DNA from: Bacteriovoracaceae bacterium
Lineage (GTDB): Bacteria; Bdellovibrionota; Bacteriovoracia; Bacteriovoracales; Bacteriovoracaceae
NCBI GenBank assembly: GCA_023151145.1
Contig: JAKLJM010000113.1
Span: forward strand, 1-7,049
Direction: 5' to 3'
Length of the DNA: 7,049 nucleotides
Numbering within the stretch: position 1 is the stretch's first letter; each line of letters starts with the position of its first letter. Of this stretch, positions 5,726 through 7,049 are shown piece after piece. The translations under genes and the position numbers were made by a program. The notes under the pieces are model-generated. The model was not told the origin of the DNA, did not search any database, and saw only the letters and a program-made list of their open reading frames with translations.

Positions 5726-6703
5726 TTATGAAAGTGGTTTTACACAGCGAACGTTATTAACTAACTCAGGTGTCTTCGCTGTACATTTTTCTTCAACATA
5801 AGCACAACGAGGAGCAAACTGACATCCTCCGGGCCTCTGGTTTAGCATTGGCACAACTCCAGAGATGGTTAAAAGATTTTCTTTTGGCTTAAAACCTCCC
5901 CCTTCAGGACGGGATTTTAACAAAGCTTCAGTATAGGGATGTTTAGGATTTTCAATAAGATCTTTCGTTTTGCCACTTTCTACGATTTCTCCAGCGTACA
6001 TCACTTGAATTCGATCTGCATACTCGGCCACTAATCCAAGATCATGAGTAACTAAAATTACACTCATCTTCTCTTTAACTTTTAAATCTTTGATTAAATT
6101 TAAAATTTGTTTTTGAATGGTAACATCAAGAGCGGTTGTTGGTTCATCTGCGATAAGAAGCTTTGGGTTGGTCGTCAAACTCATAGCAATCATCACTCGT
6201 TGTGCCATTCCACCTGATAACTCAAAAGGATATTGATCAAATCTTTTATCCGGACTAGATATTCCAACTTTTTCCATGAGTTCAATGGCGCGTTTTTTAG
6301 CCTCACTCCTACTCATTTTCATATGAATAGTTAAGGGCTCCATCAATTGATAGCCAACTTTCAAAAAAGGATTCAGCGCCGTCATGGGATCTTGAAAGAT
6401 CATAGCAACTTCAGTTCCCCTAAAACGTTTAAAACTTTTTTCATTATTTAAATCAATTGCTGTTCCAGCAAATGAAACTTTTTCTGATTGAATTTTTGTT
6501 TCTTTTGGCAAAAGTCCCATCACCGCCAGATTGGTAATGCTTTTTCCTGAACCTGACTCACCAACCACACCAAGAATTTCTCCTGGCATAACTTTAAATG
6601 AAATTTCACGAAGGGCATGTAGATCATGATTATGTAGTGGACCGTGAAAGTATAAGTCTAGATTTTTTACTTCTAATAAAGTTTCTTGTGTCTTTTCCAT
6701 CAT
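5726..6703 (-). CDS. Oligopeptide/dipeptide ABC importer ATP-binding protein, OppD/DppD type
   Basis: A 325-residue cytoplasmic ATPase that pairs with the following F-type subunit. Motifs: Walker A GESGSGKS (48-55), Q-loop Gln104, signature LSGGMAQ (162-168), Walker B LLIADE with Asp186-Glu187, D-loop TALD, and H-loop His220. The C-terminal extension carries Cys294, Cys300, Cys307 and Cys320 (GCQFAPRCAYVEEKC and VRC), again matching the cluster-binding cysteines of Opp/Dpp ATPases. SGGMAQRV together with the TTALD D-loop is typical of the D rather than the F partner. The start is the first of two tandem ATGs at 6703: AAAGG (6717-6713) lies 9 bases ahead of it, inside the last codons of the permease gene, whose stop is only 2 bases upstream. 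This spacing implies translational coupling within the operon. Confidence 0.95.
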   Translation of the reverse strand: MMEKTQETLLEVKNLDLYFHGPLHNHDLHALREISFKVMPGEILGVVGESGSGKSITNLAVMGLLPKETKIQSEKVSFAGTAIDLNNEKSFKRFRGTEVAMIFQDPMTALNPFLKVGYQLMEPLTIHMKMSRSEAKKRAIELMEKVGISSPDKRFDQYPFELSGGMAQRVMIAMSLTTNPKLLIADEPTTALDVTIQKQILNLIKDLKVKEKMSVILVTHDLGLVAEYADRIQVMYAGEIVESGKTKDLIENPKHPYTEALLKSRPEGGGFKPKENLLTISGVVPMLNQRPGGCQFAPRCAYVEEKCTAKTPELVNNVRCVKPLS

Positions 6704-6705
6704 GA

Positions 6706-7049
6706 CTATCTACCTTTCTTTAATCGAGGATCAAGGGCGTCTCTTAAACCATCACCAAATAAATTAAACCCTAACACGGCCAACAGAATACACACTCCGG
6801 GGAGTGTGACCAGCCATGGACTAGATTCAATAAATGATCGAGCATCAGATAACATTGTTCCCCATTCCGCCATTGGAGCTTGGGCGCCCAAACCTAAAAA
6901 ACCTAGTGCTGCGGTATTTAGAATTCCATCTGAGAAACCAAGTGTACCTTGAACTATTAAAGGAGCTACACAGTTAGGAAGTATTTCTTTAAACATTAAT
7001 TTAAAATTATTCGATCCATAAAGTCTTGCTGCTTGCACATAGGGTTTGT
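6706..7049 (-). CDS. Oligopeptide/dipeptide ABC importer permease, OppC/DppC type, 5' part outside window
   Basis: The C-terminal ~114 residues of an inner-membrane permease; the frame stays open to the window edge and a whole protein would be about 280-300 residues. The visible part begins within the cytoplasmic EAA coupling loop (YVQAARLYGSN, then EILPN), which docks onto the ATPases. A membrane segment through VAPLIVQGTLGF follows, then LGFLGLGAQAPMAEWGTML, a stretch highly typical of OppC/DppC, and a last membrane helix ending GFNLFGDGLRDALDPRL. The GTG at 7038 lies inside the EAA loop and is not the start. Being followed directly by D and F ATPases fits the standard B-C-D-F gene order. 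Confidence 0.93.
   Translation of the reverse strand, partial: KPYVQAARLYGSNNFKLMFKEILPNCVAPLIVQGTLGFSDGILNTAALGFLGLGAQAPMAEWGTMLSDARSFIESSPWLVTLPGVCILLAVLGFNLFGDGLRDALDPRLKKGR

Noticed and set aside
6686..6952. 88-residue + strand open frame opposite the permease
   Set aside because: It is antisense to the highly conserved OppC/DppC C-terminus and looks like low-complexity shadow sequence.
7036..7038. GTG as start of the permease
   Set aside because: It falls inside the EAA loop (YVQAAR), and the open frame continues with matching residues to the window edge.

Overview
This 7,049-base window comes from an AT-rich bacterial chromosome, almost certainly Gram-negative: its left edge carries glycosyltransferases of the kind that build lipopolysaccharide core or other surface glycans. 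The low GC, mixed ATG/TTG starts, tight packing and gene content would fit Bdellovibrionota (Bdellovibrio/Bacteriovorax-like) or a similar lineage. That placement is a guess, because no marker gene is present. I see no tRNA, rRNA, CRISPR array, insertion sequence or phage gene.

Left part (1-1544, + strand): the 3' portion of a WaaE/KdtX-like family 2 glycosyltransferase runs into a family 4 glycosyltransferase through a 4-base TTGA overlap. This is the end of a surface-glycan operon.

Centre (1541-4645): three lipid- or xenobiotic-type enzymes in alternating orientation. They are an epoxide-hydrolase-like alpha/beta hydrolase (-), a cytochrome P450 (+) and a membrane fatty acid desaturase (-). 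Hydrolase and P450 diverge from a 44-base spacer. The hydrolase meets the glycosyltransferase tail to tail with a 4-base overlap, and the P450 meets the desaturase tail to tail with an 11-base overlap. Taken together, desaturation, P450 epoxidation and epoxide hydrolysis form a chemically coherent series (C-C to C=C to epoxide to diol). This is inference from adjacency and motifs; no substrate can be read from the sequence. No ferredoxin or reductase partner for the P450 lies in the window.

Right part (4747-7049, - strand): the distal end of an oligopeptide/dipeptide ABC importer operon, in transcription order permease C (partial), ATPase D, ATPase F. It closes with a hairpin plus T-tract in the 101-base gap before the desaturase. 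That gap also holds an extended -10 promoter placed so close to the desaturase ATG that the mRNA may be leaderless. The P450 start has a similar but weaker arrangement.

Nothing here is clearly a new system. The best leads are the P450/epoxide hydrolase/desaturase cluster and the compact, possibly leaderless control of two of its genes.
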